A stretch of DNA of 64,000 nucleotides from Episyrphus balteatus (Eukaryota > Arthropoda > Insecta > Diptera > Syrphidae), in assembly GCF_945859705.1 (NCBI RefSeq), contig NC_079135.1, positions 31,111,679 through 31,175,678 on the forward strand, given 5' to 3'. The notes below the pieces were generated by a model. It was not told the origin of the DNA. It ran no database searches and saw only the letters and a list, made by a program, of their open reading frames with translations. Within the stretch, counting starts at the first letter, position 1. Each line of letters opens with the position of its first letter. Below are positions 1-12,790 of this stretch, in pieces. The translations under genes were made by a program, and so were the position numbers.

Positions 1-2589
1 TTCTTTTCACCAAAAAATAACCATCACGTATCTAGAATTCGTTTCTTTTGCAAAAAAAAAAAATATTAAACGACGAAAAAAAAATTATTATTATTACCAA
101 CAACAATACGTGATTTGACAAACAAAAATAAAAAAAATACAAAAAAATATAACATAAATATACCTTTTCATACATTTCCATCGCAGCAGACGAATAACAA
201 CAAAAAAAAAAATAATAATAAACAAGAATAAATTATATCCTTGTCAGAAAGCACAAACCCTTTCTCTATTCGCTGTGTGCCACAAACCGATGCTCCTGCT
301 GCTACTTATACTACGAAAAAATGTAAATTACTCGCGTGCCAACAATCAATTTTTGACCTACATAATTATTAAGTTGTTCCTGAATCCTTAATAAAAAAAA
401 AAATAAAATTAAAAAAATGATTTTAAGATATCAACAATCTCCGGGGTAAAAAATACCTTAAAAAAAAAAGAGAGACACACACAAGGTCACCGCATAACAA
501 AAGAATATTCAAATCACACAGATTAGATGCCGCATTAAAAATGCACTGTCCACGCATTAAATCCGATATTAAAATAAAAAGCAGAAGAGTAGGTAGGTAG
601 GTATCACTAAAGATAGGGCTATGCACGGGTTAGACGCCCCTAGGTCTCGTCTCGTTGCGTCTCATGTCCCGTCAGTCGTGGTTGTGTCGATGTCGGTCGT
701 TGTTTCAAATTTGCATAATTCGCCCTGGTCGAGAACTATACCTCTACGATCAAATCCTAAAAAAAGGTGACTATGATGATTATAAAGAAGAAGCTGCAGA
801 AGGAATCCCAAACAAACGATCGTGAGTTACTGGAATCTCATCCATCTGCGCTGTGCAATTTGTCTGCACGAGATAAAGATTTTCTGCAAAAGATACACCT
901 CGTTCACCTTCACCAGCATCATATTCAAGAAAAATACCGAGACGGAAACAGCCCCCTAATTTATGGCGATAATCATCCTTTTTGTTCGGAGCAATTAAAA
1001 TTAATAAATTCGAGTGCTTAGGTCCTCGGGGCTATACTTGGTGGCATTGTCGTCGTCGTTTTCATCGTCAGTCATCACCCTATCAGTATCTATAAGCGTG
1101 CAGAAGATAGGGCAATAGATACAAAGATACATAAGAATTTTAATTTTTCTGTCAAATGAAAATTAATTTTCCCCAAAACAATTTTGACGCCAAGGACTCA
1201 TTCACTGTTGTTAAAAAGAATTAAGTCAAGGCAGTTGAGGGGGAGTGTCGGTTGTGTCACCCTCAAAAATATTGCCAAAGGGTTAAAAGTATATTCTTCT
1301 TCTACATCGTTTGTTATGGCTGAATCTAGATAGTGTGTGTAATGTGCGTTTTATAACCATAAAGTTTCCATATACCATAGAGAGAGAGAGATAATAAGTG
1401 TGTACTGTGTGTATACGCTCGAAGCTATTCGATTTGAGGTTAAAATTTTGTGTGACATCACAAAGAGAGACTGTGTGTCTTTTGCTTATCTATGATAATT
1501 CTCATTCCACCATTGGCGATATGACTGCAGCACCATCATTTGATGGTTATGTCCTTGGAGGGTAACTGAGCGTACGTTCTAAATTCCTTTTACAAGGTGA
1601 AAAAAAGGGTTAAACTCTGATTTGGAGAGCAATAAAACTTTCGGGATGAAACCGCAAGCAATTTTGTGTATTCTTTTTTTTTTTTTTTTTTTTGTCACAC
1701 ATGTGTGTATTGTGGAATGTCCTTTGATATGGCTCCAAAGGGGCTGTAAATTGGTAGATTTTATTGCGTTAACGGTTGGCCTAAGGAATTATTTTTGCGA
1801 ATCTCTTTGTAATTACATGCACACTGAACAAATACTCAAGAAGAATGTGTTACAATTTAGAAATGGCTATTTTGATAGAAGATCTAATTGTGGGTAAATG
1901 GATTTATATGGTGTCAGGTCGCAGGAATTAATTCAAAACTATATGGTCTTTGGATTCGGTCCTTGAATTAAGTTTGTTCAGAATGGCATGGCACAGCTTT
2001 AATTAAAACATAGTGCAGTAGCAAAATTTTAGATTTTGTGATGGATATTTTTGTTAGTTATCGAAATGCAGCAATTTTTGAAATTCATGAGAAAACCATA
2101 AATCCAAGTTACGGTCAATAGAAGTTGGTTTTTTTTTTTCTTTTTTTAGATAAAAAGGATTATTTTTCCATAAATTCGGTTAAACAGAAATGTGGTGTTG
2201 TGACTATTCTATAACGTCTTCGTGATAATAAATTTTCTTTTCTTGAAGAGAAATAAACTCTTCTCCTTTGTTCTTCAAGGAATATGTGTTGTAGAGTTTT
2301 TAATATTAGGTTATTACTTAAGTAAGATATTTCAATAATTTTTATTAAACTGCATTTTCTCTCACTAAATTTTAAAGAAGAAATTCAATAAATAAAGTTC
2401 GTGCGTCAGCTCTTTTGTTTCGTCGATTAAGTAAAAATAATTCTCTCCAAAGCAGTTTTTGTTCATCACTTGTTGAGCAAGTTTGTAGGTATATAGAGAG
2501 AAAATAACGCAGAGATAACTTTACTTCGCAGAAAAATAATGGACCAAATAATGGACCAACCAATAACGTAGTCTTTGTTGAAAACTCGT
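1..2589. other. AT-rich noncoding DNA, no gene seen
   Basis: The first ~600 bases are A-rich with many poly-A runs. A GC-richer patch follows at about 620-760. Short GT-rich and GA-rich microsatellite stretches lie around 1330-1460. The open frames here are short, carry no recognisable domain and are what AT-rich DNA gives by chance. I see no promoter, tRNA or mobile element that I can support. Confidence 0.6.
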
Positions 2590-2902
2590 TGCTAATATCA
2601 ACGTGTCGCCTCGGTTAAATTATATTGTTTAAAATTATCATTAACGAAGGTTATTTTAACCGATCAACGTGTTTATATTGATCAAGAAACTCGGTTAAAA
2701 TTTGAGATTTTAGTACAATTTAACCGAGAAAATGGGTAAGTTAATCAATTTTGAATAACCAAGTCGACTCGTGTAATTTTAACCGGGGTTAGTTTGCAGG
2801 TGCTAAATTAGCAAACTCCCTCTCTGTTAATTTTACACCAGTTTCACGTTGTTTTTAACGTTATTTCTGGTATATTTAACTAATTTCTGGTATATTTAAC
2901 TA
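2590..2902. repeat. Patch of inverted TCGGTTAAA words, possible decayed fold-back
   Basis: The 9-base word TCGGTTAAA or its reverse complement appears about five times in roughly 180 bases (near 2611, 2654, 2691, 2719 and 2777) in alternating orientation, so the DNA could fold into nested stems. A second word, CAACGTG, occurs near 2599, 2666 and, inverted, near 2846. The patch ends with two head-to-tail copies of a 20-bp unit (2863-2902). No clean terminal repeats or target duplication are visible, so the call as a decayed mobile element is inference. Confidence 0.4.
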
Positions 2903-5900
2903 TATGATTAAATATACTAGATGCAAGGTTATCCCTGGTGTTATTTTTTCTCCGTCAGTAAGCTTAGTAATTATTCAGAAGTTTCCTTCAAATATTACCT
3001 ATGTATATTTTTCGATTTTTTATGTAAAGATCGATATGTCACAATCAAATATTTCCAATCCATTAACTACTGAAAAGCTGCCATGTCAAAGAAATATAGA
3101 ATTTTAAAACTCACATTTTCAAAGTCGCGTCATCATCGATGCTGATGCCACCCGCCGACAATTCAACAACAAAAAAAAAAAATACTCCCATGATCATGAC
3201 CTACGCTAAAATACACCATCAGACATTGAAATTCATCTAAAGTGCCGGCAAGTCCATTAGCATTGACTGGCATTACATAGACGGATGAATTCTTTTCCTT
3301 TTCCTCCTTCACCATAACACCATCATCATAATCAACAACACCACCAGCCAACCAACCAAACCATCAAGTGACGACGAGACTAAGCCACCACGGTAACTTT
3401 GAATTTTGAACAAAACGGCGCACAAACAAAAAAAAAATGTGTGTTAAACTGATGCGAAAAGGCTTTTTTGCATAATTCTACAATTTCAAGGTCGTAAAAA
3501 ATTGCATACATTATCATAAATACACTGCGATAAACAGTAGAAACCGTTATGTGTGTCTAGTGGTGGTGTTGCTGGCTGATTCTCAAACAGAGAATAAAGA
3601 GAGGTTAGGTTGGGCTGGTGCGAGAGGTGGCAAAAATATAATGGAGTCATTTCAACCCTTATATAGAGGGCTTCGGGGCCGGAACAGGAACACTCACTAA
3701 TTTACGGGCCATTGGAAAAGCGCGCGTATCTTTTCGACTTCTCTTGGTCACACTATAGCACTCTAGATGTATCCAATTCACATACACATTATGCATATCT
3801 ACGTAATCGTAATAAAATGTAAATAAGATTTGCAGACCACTTTCCAACTCTGTTGTACTTGTTGGGTCCGTGTGGTAAGTTAGTGAGGCACTGGTATGGT
3901 AAATACAAGTATTAATGTAGAACTCTGGCGAGATAAATGTTAGTTTATTATATTGTGAACGAATGTCGTGTTTGGGGGCTTAATACTCAGGAATGGCACA
4001 CAACATGCAATGGAATTGATGTCGGAATGGAAATGGATAGAATCTACAAAACCGCCATTGATTGCCTTCGTGTGTGACCTTGACAATGTTTTAAACAGAA
4101 GGAAAACCGCGAAACGAGACATATACAAACAAACAATGGCCACAAAAGAATTTAGAATTCAAACAAAAATTCAAGCATTTCCTTTGCATAATAATAAATT
4201 GGATAACTTGTTGTGGTCCTTACACATGCTAAATTGTTAAATTGGACACTTCATTCAATAAAATGGAGAAGTTAATATTAATTCAAATAACTTACGGCCT
4301 TTAGATTATTTATTGAAGATTAAAGATTATAAAAAATGGAAGATTAATAAGGGAATTCAGTATTTAGAGTTTTTAATCATTTCTTTAATTACCTAAACAT
4401 TTAAATCCCCAAACATTTGATCTTCAATTTCTTATCACATTTTGGTTTCGGTACCATTTTAAGAATTCGTTTATAATAAGGATCTATTACGATTTGTTCT
4501 AGCAATAGCAATGGAACTTGTATGATATTGCTTTTTGACGGGGTTCTCAAGAACTCTCAGTTGTTTTCAAATTAAAAAAAATTAATCAGAAGTTGCTTTA
4601 CTTAACTTAAAAGCTAAAAAAACGTACCAAACACCTAGAAATAGAGGTGTGTTCTGAAAAATTGTGAAAAATTTATGTAGGTACCTATACATATTTTTAT
4701 GACTTTAAAAATGATCAAACAATTTTCTTCTTAAGACAAAAACTGATTTTTTCAAGGAAAAAAATTTGTAACAGGCTGATTTTTGGTATACAATCTGTGA
4801 AAAGTCCTGAAGTTTTTTCTGTCCGCTAGTCCCACTATAAGGGGTCAAAGGTCACAACATGTTTTATTTAAGAAACAGTAGGTTTTAGATAAAAATTATG
4901 TTCTTCAAAATTGTAGCTGAGTTTATTTTACAAAAAATTGTTATATAAAGTTTTTTTTTGTATCACTTACCGTTTAGGCATAACAACATTTTAAACTATC
5001 CCATGAAATTTGATTTAAATAACAAATAATATTCAAACTCGTATAAATGTTATGGGTTAAAAAAAATGCCCACTGTTAGTTTTCGAGTGAAATGTCAAGT
5101 TCTTTTGAGAACTCTCGAACTTGAGAAATGGCCGCCTCTAGTGCACCTATTCAGAAAAGTCAAATAAGCGCTGATTTGCCTCGAAAATCGTCTAAATAAA
5201 ATATGAATTGCTGCAGGTATTTTAAAACATTTTTTTTTTTTTTTATTTTTAGAAAATGATGAACTCAATATTTCGAAAATGAGTTATACTTTTCTGGCTT
5301 AACTCGGATTTAAATAATCTTGGAATTTAAATCCTTCCGATTTTCCCTAAAGCTCGTTGTGTTTTTATACATATTAAGAGAATTCAAAACCCCTTAAGTG
5401 CGCGCAAATTATAAAAAAAAGGAAAGTTATTCCAAAAAGTAGTTAAATCAAAGTGTTTTTTTGTTAATTATAAGTTGTTTCCTTCTAGTTGACTGGAAAG
5501 CACGTTTCAACAGCTTCTCCATTTTGATTATAGAAATTACAATTCTTGAACCGGAAAACCTTATGCGTAGGTAGTGAATAAAAGTTGATCTTCAATTCGT
5601 CTGTACTTTTTTTTTTATGTTTGTTACCGCATAACTTTGGACTGAGTAAACCAATTTTGATAATTCTTTTTGTATTGGAAAGCTGTTGGCTCATTTCAAT
5701 TTCGTTCACTTTCAGCCATAGGAACTATTTTAAAAACCAAAAAAACCCTGTTTTAATCCATGGAAATCGGTTTTTTTTTTTTTGCTAAAAATGATTATTC
5801 ACTTTTTCTTCCATTTCTTATCAAAGTTACACCAATGTTTTGAGGGAAATCGCCATAACTCTCAATTTCAAATCTGAAAGTATAATCTAGTTTGAAATCT

Positions 5901-8900
5901 CGATCTTTTCCGATTGAAATCTTTCTACTGAGAATTTTTCTCGGGGTCAATATTCATGCATAGGTTCATTTCAACGTCAAGTACCTACAGAAAAATAAGC
6001 CGTCACGTACAGACAAATCTGCCATATAATTGTTTAAATTTTCAGACTATTTTGTTTGATGTAAGTCTCAATACAAATTATTCATTTTCAATAAACATAA
6101 AATATTTAACGCTTCAATTCCTTTGCTAAGACACTAAACCAAAAATAAGGAAACGTCACGTACAGACTGGTAAAATCTACCAAGAAATTGTATGGAGGTT
6201 AAAAAAATAATTATGTTCCAGCAAATCCAAAGAGCTATCATAAGTAAAAAAAAAAGAGCTCAAACCACAATTATGAGTTTAAAAATATAAGTTTTTAGGG
6301 CATAAGCCACTTAACAGAGTTAATGGTAAATAAGTTATTGGGCTAGAAAATCACACGCCATCTGGAAATGGCGCCAAACAAATGGCTTTAATATAGTTTA
6401 TAAGATCATATGCCAACTGGTAGCAATGCAATTCCTAAAAGACAACGTAATTTTGTATTTATTTTAAATTTTCAAACCTTAAACCCAAGATTACACGGTT
6501 TTTGGTTTCCTGAAAACATATTTTAAAAGAGGTGTGCTAAGACTTTACGCTTGACAGTTTCATAACATTGTTTTTTTGCAAGGGTTAAAAATAAATCTAT
6601 CTTTTTTTAAGGATTTACTACGGAAGTTATGATGGGATAATAATTTGTTTTAATACAAAATTTTTTTTTAAAGAACTTTTGAAAAGAAAATAAATTTTTT
6701 TCCTAATTGCACTCTTAACACATACATTTTCAAAATAAACAAAGGATACAAAATACTTCAACCCAAAATTATAATTGCCACTGACAAACAAAAATCAAAG
6801 ATAATCCATTTTTCAAAAAAACACAAACAATAAGAGCCTCTTCAAAATCGACTAATCTCCATCCAAGAGGTGGTGAAAATCCTTAATTTCTCAATTTTCC
6901 TATAAAAAATCTATTTTAAACAATGCAATGAGGCGTGGCAAAATATTTCATGGGTTAGCCTTGTATCTTTTTTTTACCTTTACAAAAAAAAAAAACTACC
7001 AAAATATAGGAAATCCCATAAATCGCTACAGCACTATGGGATGTCATTTTATGTCAGTTTCTCCCTGATTTAAAGAAGAAGAAAAAAAAAACATATAACA
7101 ATCTCAACCTGAACTCATTAAGATCATCCAAATAAAAGAAAAAAAAAAAAAAAACCTCTCTGGCAGATGAAAGGAAATCCACCTATAAGATACATAACCA
7201 AATGTCACCGAAAATCCAAGACTAGCACTATAGATATCAATTTAAATTATAGCCCCGGATAGAAATTATTGCCCTGAAAAAAAGAAGAACAAATGGTCAT
7301 AGTCTCCAATCCGATATAGTGTTCTCATATTCATATAGATAGATACTTTCGTATAAGGTGTATCTTTTTTTTAAGTCATGGTTGGATTTTTGTTTTATCT
7401 ACGGCAAATATCTTTTCCTGTGTTTGAATTTGAGTATCCCGAGAGCGCGAGTTCAAAGCCCTGACAGGTTTCCCAAAATTTCATATAAATTTCCCAGAAT
7501 GAATGTTTCTCACAGATACATTTTTGGTTTTGTTAGATATCAAAAAGTATCTATGTATAAATGTTAGGTATAAAAACCATCTAACTGCGATTTGAACCAG
7601 TTTCCAAAGTCCGCTAAAGGTCTTATGGGAAGATTTGGAGTTTAGTTTTTTTTTTGGTGTGTCCCAAAGTTCTATTTTCTTGAAAATTTATCTGTCGCAT
7701 AGTATATCGAACACACAAGAGTCGCCCAAGAAAAACTAAAGGTTTTTTTTTTTTTTGTTACAAAAATACCGCTCACTTATGGTGCGCGTATTAGATACGC
7801 CACTGAGATAGGCTCTAGTCCATCGTCTATCATGGTCAAGTGAAATCCCAAAAGGCGGAGGTGAAACGCGGCTAAGACATTCGGTTTAAATTTATGGAAC
7901 TACATGAAGATACAAAACGCGTTTTAACCAATTTCCCTTCGGAATCGAAATTAATAAATTTCATTAGGTATAAAGATGGGTGACCCTTTGGGGTTTTCCT
8001 TAATCGGAGCGGCTGGGCAGCGAGCAGCGGTGCCGTTCCGATTGTGTTTTTGTTGGATTTTTGTAACCTGTGAAGAAGAGTTTTTGTCTTGTTGCTGCAC
8101 TATGTTCGGTCTGTATGTAGTAGAGATAACTACACCAGGGCTGACCAACTCGCAGGTACCCTGCAGCTTTAATGGCTATCAAAAGATCCAATAATAATCG
8201 CGCGCGGCATTTCTTCGTCTCTGTTTTTTTTTTTTTTTTAATCGAAACACACAAAAAAATAGAAAGTCTTCAACCTTTTTATGTCTGCGATGCGTATAGA
8301 CGAAGAACAACAACACACACCGGCCACCGGTAGCTGTCAAATTGAAAATTTCTTCTTCTTTTTGGATTATAAACAACGAAAATTTATTGCCGTTTCAATT
8401 TCACAAAAAAAAAAAAAAAAAAACTAAAAGAAAAAGATACTATATCTATAGACTTTCCGACTGGGACTAACAGGTCACAGATATATATTTTTTTTTTGTT
8501 TCGAAATGCTATAAGTCCCTGTTTTTAACTAAGCACTCACTTCTGGCATTCACAATGAATCTTAGTTTGTAATTGATTCGATAAATTGCATCTATTTTCA
8601 CCTCAACCACAAAAAACGTGCGTGATGCATCAAAAAGATACAAAAAAAAAAGGAGATACAAAAATCCAAACAGTAGTTCATCATCGGTTTGTTCAATTAT
8701 ATTAATACCTTTGGAAAATTTCTTCATTTTGAAACAATGAAAGGCTGGCTGAAGTAGTTCTTGTTAAACTTCTTCAATTTGATTGACAGAAAAAAGAGGC
8801 TCCTTTGGTGCGAGGACATGGGTATGGTGTACCTTTATCTACCTTAAAAAGGCCATTCAGTAGCCAATGAATGGTCATACACACATCAGAGCTTGTCAAG

Positions 8901-9283
8901 TGTTAACTTCATTAAAGACTTCGTTCAAATTGGTTCTTTTCAGCCCAATTACGTTGCTTGCGCTTCTTAAAAATCGATTTAAAAGCCGTACTTCTCTACT
9001 TTGAGAGACAAAATGGAATCAATTTCTCTAATAAGATGGTTCTTTGTCTAAATGTCAGGTATTGGAGATGGGCTCATGCCGACCCATCAACAATTATTTT
9101 TGAAGTTATACTTCTTATGGGAGGGTGGGTATGAAAATTTACTTTTTGACAAGAATGTCAAAGGGATTATGACGCGATCACCCTGGGTAGCAGGGCTGTC
9201 GTTTCACCTTTAGAGTAGGCAGTACTTTAGTATTTAAAAATGCAGTACGCCGCAGTACGGCAAACATAAAACACACAACACGT
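2903..9283. other. AT-rich noncoding DNA, nothing gene-like
   Basis: This long stretch is mostly A/T homopolymers and low-complexity sequence. A 14-bp word containing GTCACGTACAGAC is duplicated at 6001-6014 and 6154-6167, each copy preceded by AAAAATAAG. A GC-richer pocket lies at about 7980-8340. All open frames are short and show no known domain. I see no RNA gene. Confidence 0.55.
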
Positions 9284-9454
9284 TGCAAGTTACATGTTTC
9301 ATGTGGCAAGTTGCATGTGGCAAGTCGTATGTGGCAAGTTGCATGTGGCAAGTTGCGTGTGGCAAGTTGCATGTGGCAAGTTGCGTGTGGCAAGTTGCAT
9401 CTGGCAAGTTGCGTGTGGCAAGTTGCATGTGGTAATTTCCATGTGGCAAGTTGC
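9284..9454 (+). repeat. 14-bp minisatellite (GTGGCAAGTTGCAT)n
   Basis: About twelve head-to-tail copies of a 14-bp unit, consensus GTGGCAAGTTGCAT, with substitutions such as GCGT for GCAT. The period is not a multiple of three, so the apparent Cys/His/Thr-rich reading frames here cycle through three phases of the repeat and are not genes. The array stops exactly where the terminal repeat of the next element begins (9455), and no copy is seen beyond that element's far end at 12790. Confidence 0.9.
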
Positions 9455-9566
9455 CAGGGTTGCAAAAAGCTCACATTTCAGCTCAGCTCACAGCTCAGCT
9501 CAAATTTGAGCTAGGTACCATAGCTTAGCTCATTTGAGCTGAGCTGAAAGTGAGCTGAGGTGAAAG
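9455..9566 (+). repeat. Left terminal inverted repeat, AGCTCA-rich
   Basis: Starts CAGGGTTGC and contains many copies of AGCTCA or TGAGCT in both orientations, including the central path GTACCATAGC then TCATTTGAGCTGAGCTGAAA. The same path appears inverted at 12600-12790. Confidence 0.8.
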
Positions 9567-12350
9567 TGAGCGCCCCAACTTCCAACGCCTATATCTCGGA
9601 ATTTTGAAAAAAAATGAAAAAAAATTTTTGATGCCAAAAGGTAGCGAGGACTCTAACCTACATTTGGGTACAACTCCCATTCCTGTAGGTGCACGCGTTC
9701 TCAAACCGGGTGAACTTAAAGGTAAAACAAAAGTTAAGCCCGATTCTGAAAAAATAGGTATGATGTGGCGGTTTAACATGGAAGATGATTTTTTAAAAAT
9801 CTGAGAATGTGCAAAGCGTAGGCCCATGACACAAGCTATCATTGGGTATCACTCTCAAAAATTGCTCTCAAGCGGTTTAGCTTCCAGGAGCATTCAAAGA
9901 TTCGGGGATTTTTCGAAAAAAAATTTTACCCCAGCTTTCAAACGCGATTTTCTCGGAATTTTGAAAAAAATCGAAAAACCGGATTATACCACTATCGGCT
10001 AGCTGAGAATATAAGCTTTCATATGGCACCACCCCCCTGTCTCTAGATCAAAGCGTTCCAACGCGGAATTTTGAAGAAAATGAAAATAAAATTTTTTGAT
10101 GCCAAAAGGTAGCGGGGACTTTAACCTATATTTGGGTACAATTCCCATCCCTGTAGGTCCACGCGCTCTCAAACCGGGAGAACTTAAAAGTAAAAAAAAA
10201 ATAGGCACGATTCTGAAAAAATAGGCATGATGTGGCGGTTTAACATGGAAGGCGATTTTTTAAAAATCTGACAATGTGCAAAGCGTAGGCCCATGACACA
10301 AGCTATCATTTGGCATCACTCCCAAAAATTGCTCTCAAGCGGTTTAGCTTCCAGGAGCGTTCAAAGATTCGGGGATTTTTCGAAAAAAAATTTTACCCCA
10401 ACTTTCAAACGCGATTTTCTCGGAATTTTGAAAAAATCGAAAAACCGGATTATACCACTATCGGCTAGCTGAGAATATAAGCTTTCATATGTCACCACTC
10501 CCCTGTCTCTAGATCAAAGCGTTCCAACGCCTATATCGCGGAATTTTGAAGAAAATGAAAATAAAATTTTTGATGCCAAAAGATAGCGGGGACTCTAACC
10601 TACATTTGGTTACAACTCCCATTCCTGTAGGTCCACGCGTTCTCAAACCGGGTGAACTTAAAGGTAAAAAAAAAGTTAAGTCCGATTCTGAAAAAATAGG
10701 TATGATGTGGCGGTTTAACATGGAAGATGATTTTTTAAAAATCTGAGAATGTGCAAAGCGTAGGCCCATGACACAAACTATCATTGGGTATCACTCCCAA
10801 AAATTGCTCTCAAGCGGTTTAGCTTCCAGGAGCATTCAAAGATTCGGGGATTTTTCGAAAAAAAATTTTACCCCAACTTTCAAACGCGATTTTCTCGGAA
10901 TTTTGAAAAAAATCGAAAAACCGGATTATACCACTATCGGCTAGCTGAGAATATAAGCTTTCATATGGCACCACTCCCCTGTCTCTAGATCAAAGCGTTC
11001 CAACGCGGAATTTTGAAGAAAATGAAAATAAAATTTTTTGATGCCAAAAGGTAGCGGGGACTTTAACCTACATTTGGGTACAATTCCCATCCCTGTAGGT
11101 CCACGCGCTCTCAAACCGGGAGAACTTAAAAGTAAAAAAAAAATAGACACGATTCTGAAAAAATAGGCATGATGTGGCGGTTTAACATGGAAGGCGATTT
11201 TTTAAAAATCTGACAATGTGCAAAGCGTAGGCCCATGACACAAGCTATCATTTGGCATCACTCCAAAAAATTGCTCTCAAGCGGTTTAGCTTCCAGGAGC
11301 GTTCAAAGATTCGGGGATTTTTCGAAAAAAAATTTTACCCCAACTTTCAAACGCGATTTTCTCGGAATTTTGAAAAAAAATCGAAAAACCGGATTATACC
11401 ACTATCGGCTAGCTGAGAATATAAGCTTTCATATGTCACCACTCCCCTGTCTCTAGATCAAAGCGTTCCAACGCCTATATCGCGGAATTTTGAAGAAAAT
11501 GAAAATAAAATTTTTTGATGCCAAAAGATAGCGGGGACTCTAACCTACATTTGGTTACAACTCCCATTCCTGTAGGTCCACGCGTTCTCAAACCGGGTGA
11601 ACTTAAAGGTAAAAAAAAGTTAAGTCCGATTCTGAAAAAAAAGGCATGATGTGGCGGTTTAACATGGAAGGCGATTTTTTAAAAATCTGACAATGTGCAA
11701 AGCGTAGGCCCATGACACAAGCTAACATTTGGCATCACTCCAAAAAATTGCTCTCAAGCGGTTTAGCTTCCAGGAGCGTTCAAAGATTCGGGGATTTTTC
11801 GAAAAAAAATTTTACCCCAACTTTCAAACGCGATTTTCTCGGAATTTTGAAAAAAAAATCGAAAAACCGGATTATACCACTATCGGCTAGCTGAGAATAT
11901 AAGCTTTCATATGTCACCACTCCCCTGTCTCTAGATCAAAGCGTTCCAACGCCTATATCGCGGAATTTTGAAGAAAATGAAAATAAAATTTTTGATGCCA
12001 AAAGATAGCGGGGACTCTAACCTACATTTGGGTACAACTCCCATTCCTGTAGGTCCACGCGTTCTCAAACCGGGAGAACTGAAAAGTAAAAAAAAAATAG
12101 GCGCGATTCTGAAAAAAAGGCATGATGTGGTGGTTTAACATGGAAGGCGATTTTTTAAAAATCTGATAATGTGCAAAGCGTAGGCCCATGACACAAGCTA
12201 TCATTTGGCATCACTCCCAAAAATTGCTCTAAAGTGGTTTAGCTTCCAGGAGCGTTTAAAGATTCGGGGATTTTTCGAAAAAAAAATTTACCCCAACTTT
12301 CAAACGCGATTTTCTCGGAATTTTGAAAAAAGTCGAAAAACCGGATTGTA
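9567..12350 (+). repeat. Six ~470-bp tandem monomers in a higher-order array
   Basis: The landmark GATGCCAAAA occurs at about 9630, 10098, 10572, 11040, 11517 and 11994, giving periods of 468, 474, 468, 477 and 477. Two monomer types are visible. Type A has CGCCTATATCGCGG and GTTAAGTCCGATTCTG; type B lacks the CTATATCG segment and has AATAGGCACGATTCTG. The order is A-B-A-B, then two monomers that start as A and finish as B. The last copy is truncated near 12350. Frames of 60-105 codons recur in each monomer but carry no domain and are broken by indels, so I treat the array as noncoding. Confidence 0.9.
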
Positions 12351-12599
12351 CCGGAATTTTTTTTTTATGATAAAAAAAGAAATATTTTACTAAAAAAAAT
12401 AGAAATATATTTACTATCAAAAACACCAAGAGAAAAGATCACGAAAAATTATCTGTCTTATTTATAAAAATATCTATGTGTTAAAATAATTCCATTAATA
12501 ACTAGAACCAAACATCTTAAGCTATGGTGTTATATAAAAGTTTAAAATATCTTCATATTTCATTATACTTTCCAAATAAAAATCAATGTATCCTCTCAC

Positions 12600-12790
12600 C
12601 CATCACAGCTCAGCTCAGCTCACTTTACCTTAGCTCACCCAACAGCTCAGCTCAACCATCAGCTCAGCTCACTTTCAGCTCAGCTCAAATGAGCTGAGCT
12701 ATGGTACATATCTCAAAAGTGAGCTAGCTCAAAATTTGAGCTGAACTGCGAGCTGAGCTCAGCTCACTTTTGAGCTTTGTAGCAACCCTG
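12600..12790 (-). repeat. Right terminal inverted repeat, AGCTCA-rich
   Basis: Reverse-complement counterpart of 9455-9566, somewhat longer because more AGCTCA words have accumulated on the inner side. It ends in GCAACCCTG at 12790. Confidence 0.8.

Larger units (their letters stand above)
9455..12790. mobile_element. TIR-bounded element carrying a 470-bp satellite array
   Basis: The left end (from 9455) begins CAGGGTTGC and continues into AGCTCA-rich sequence. The right end, read on the opposite strand from 12790, begins with the same CAGGGTTGC and follows the same path for about 110 bases, with one small insertion. Between them are about six ~470-bp tandem monomers (9567-12350) and a ~250-bp unique AT-rich spacer. 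The interior shows no transposase, so the element would be non-autonomous. The CAGGG terminus is reminiscent of hAT elements. The flanking 8-mers (CAAGTTGC and TAAGATCC) agree at only 5 of 8 positions, so no clean target-site duplication supports that. A fold-back or Tetris-like element is the other reading. Confidence 0.75.

Noticed and set aside
4540..5130. Possible inverted repeat of GTTCTCAAGAACTCTC-type strings
   Set aside because: Similarity is limited to about 15 bases and does not extend, so an element cannot be supported.
7430..7480. tRNA B-box-like GAGTTCAAAGCCC
   Set aside because: No A box at suitable distance and no pairing stems.
9178..9514. Cys/His/Thr-rich frames on both strands
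   Set aside because: They are translations of the 14-bp minisatellite; all phases stay open because the unit lacks stops.
9567..12350. CRISPR-like array
   Set aside because: Monomers are ~470 bp, adjacent and without unique spacers, in a eukaryotic context.
9525..12393. Recurrent 60-105-codon frames such as those on the minus strand of each 470-bp monomer
   Set aside because: They differ by indels between monomers, carry no domain and reflect the repeat, not selection for a protein.
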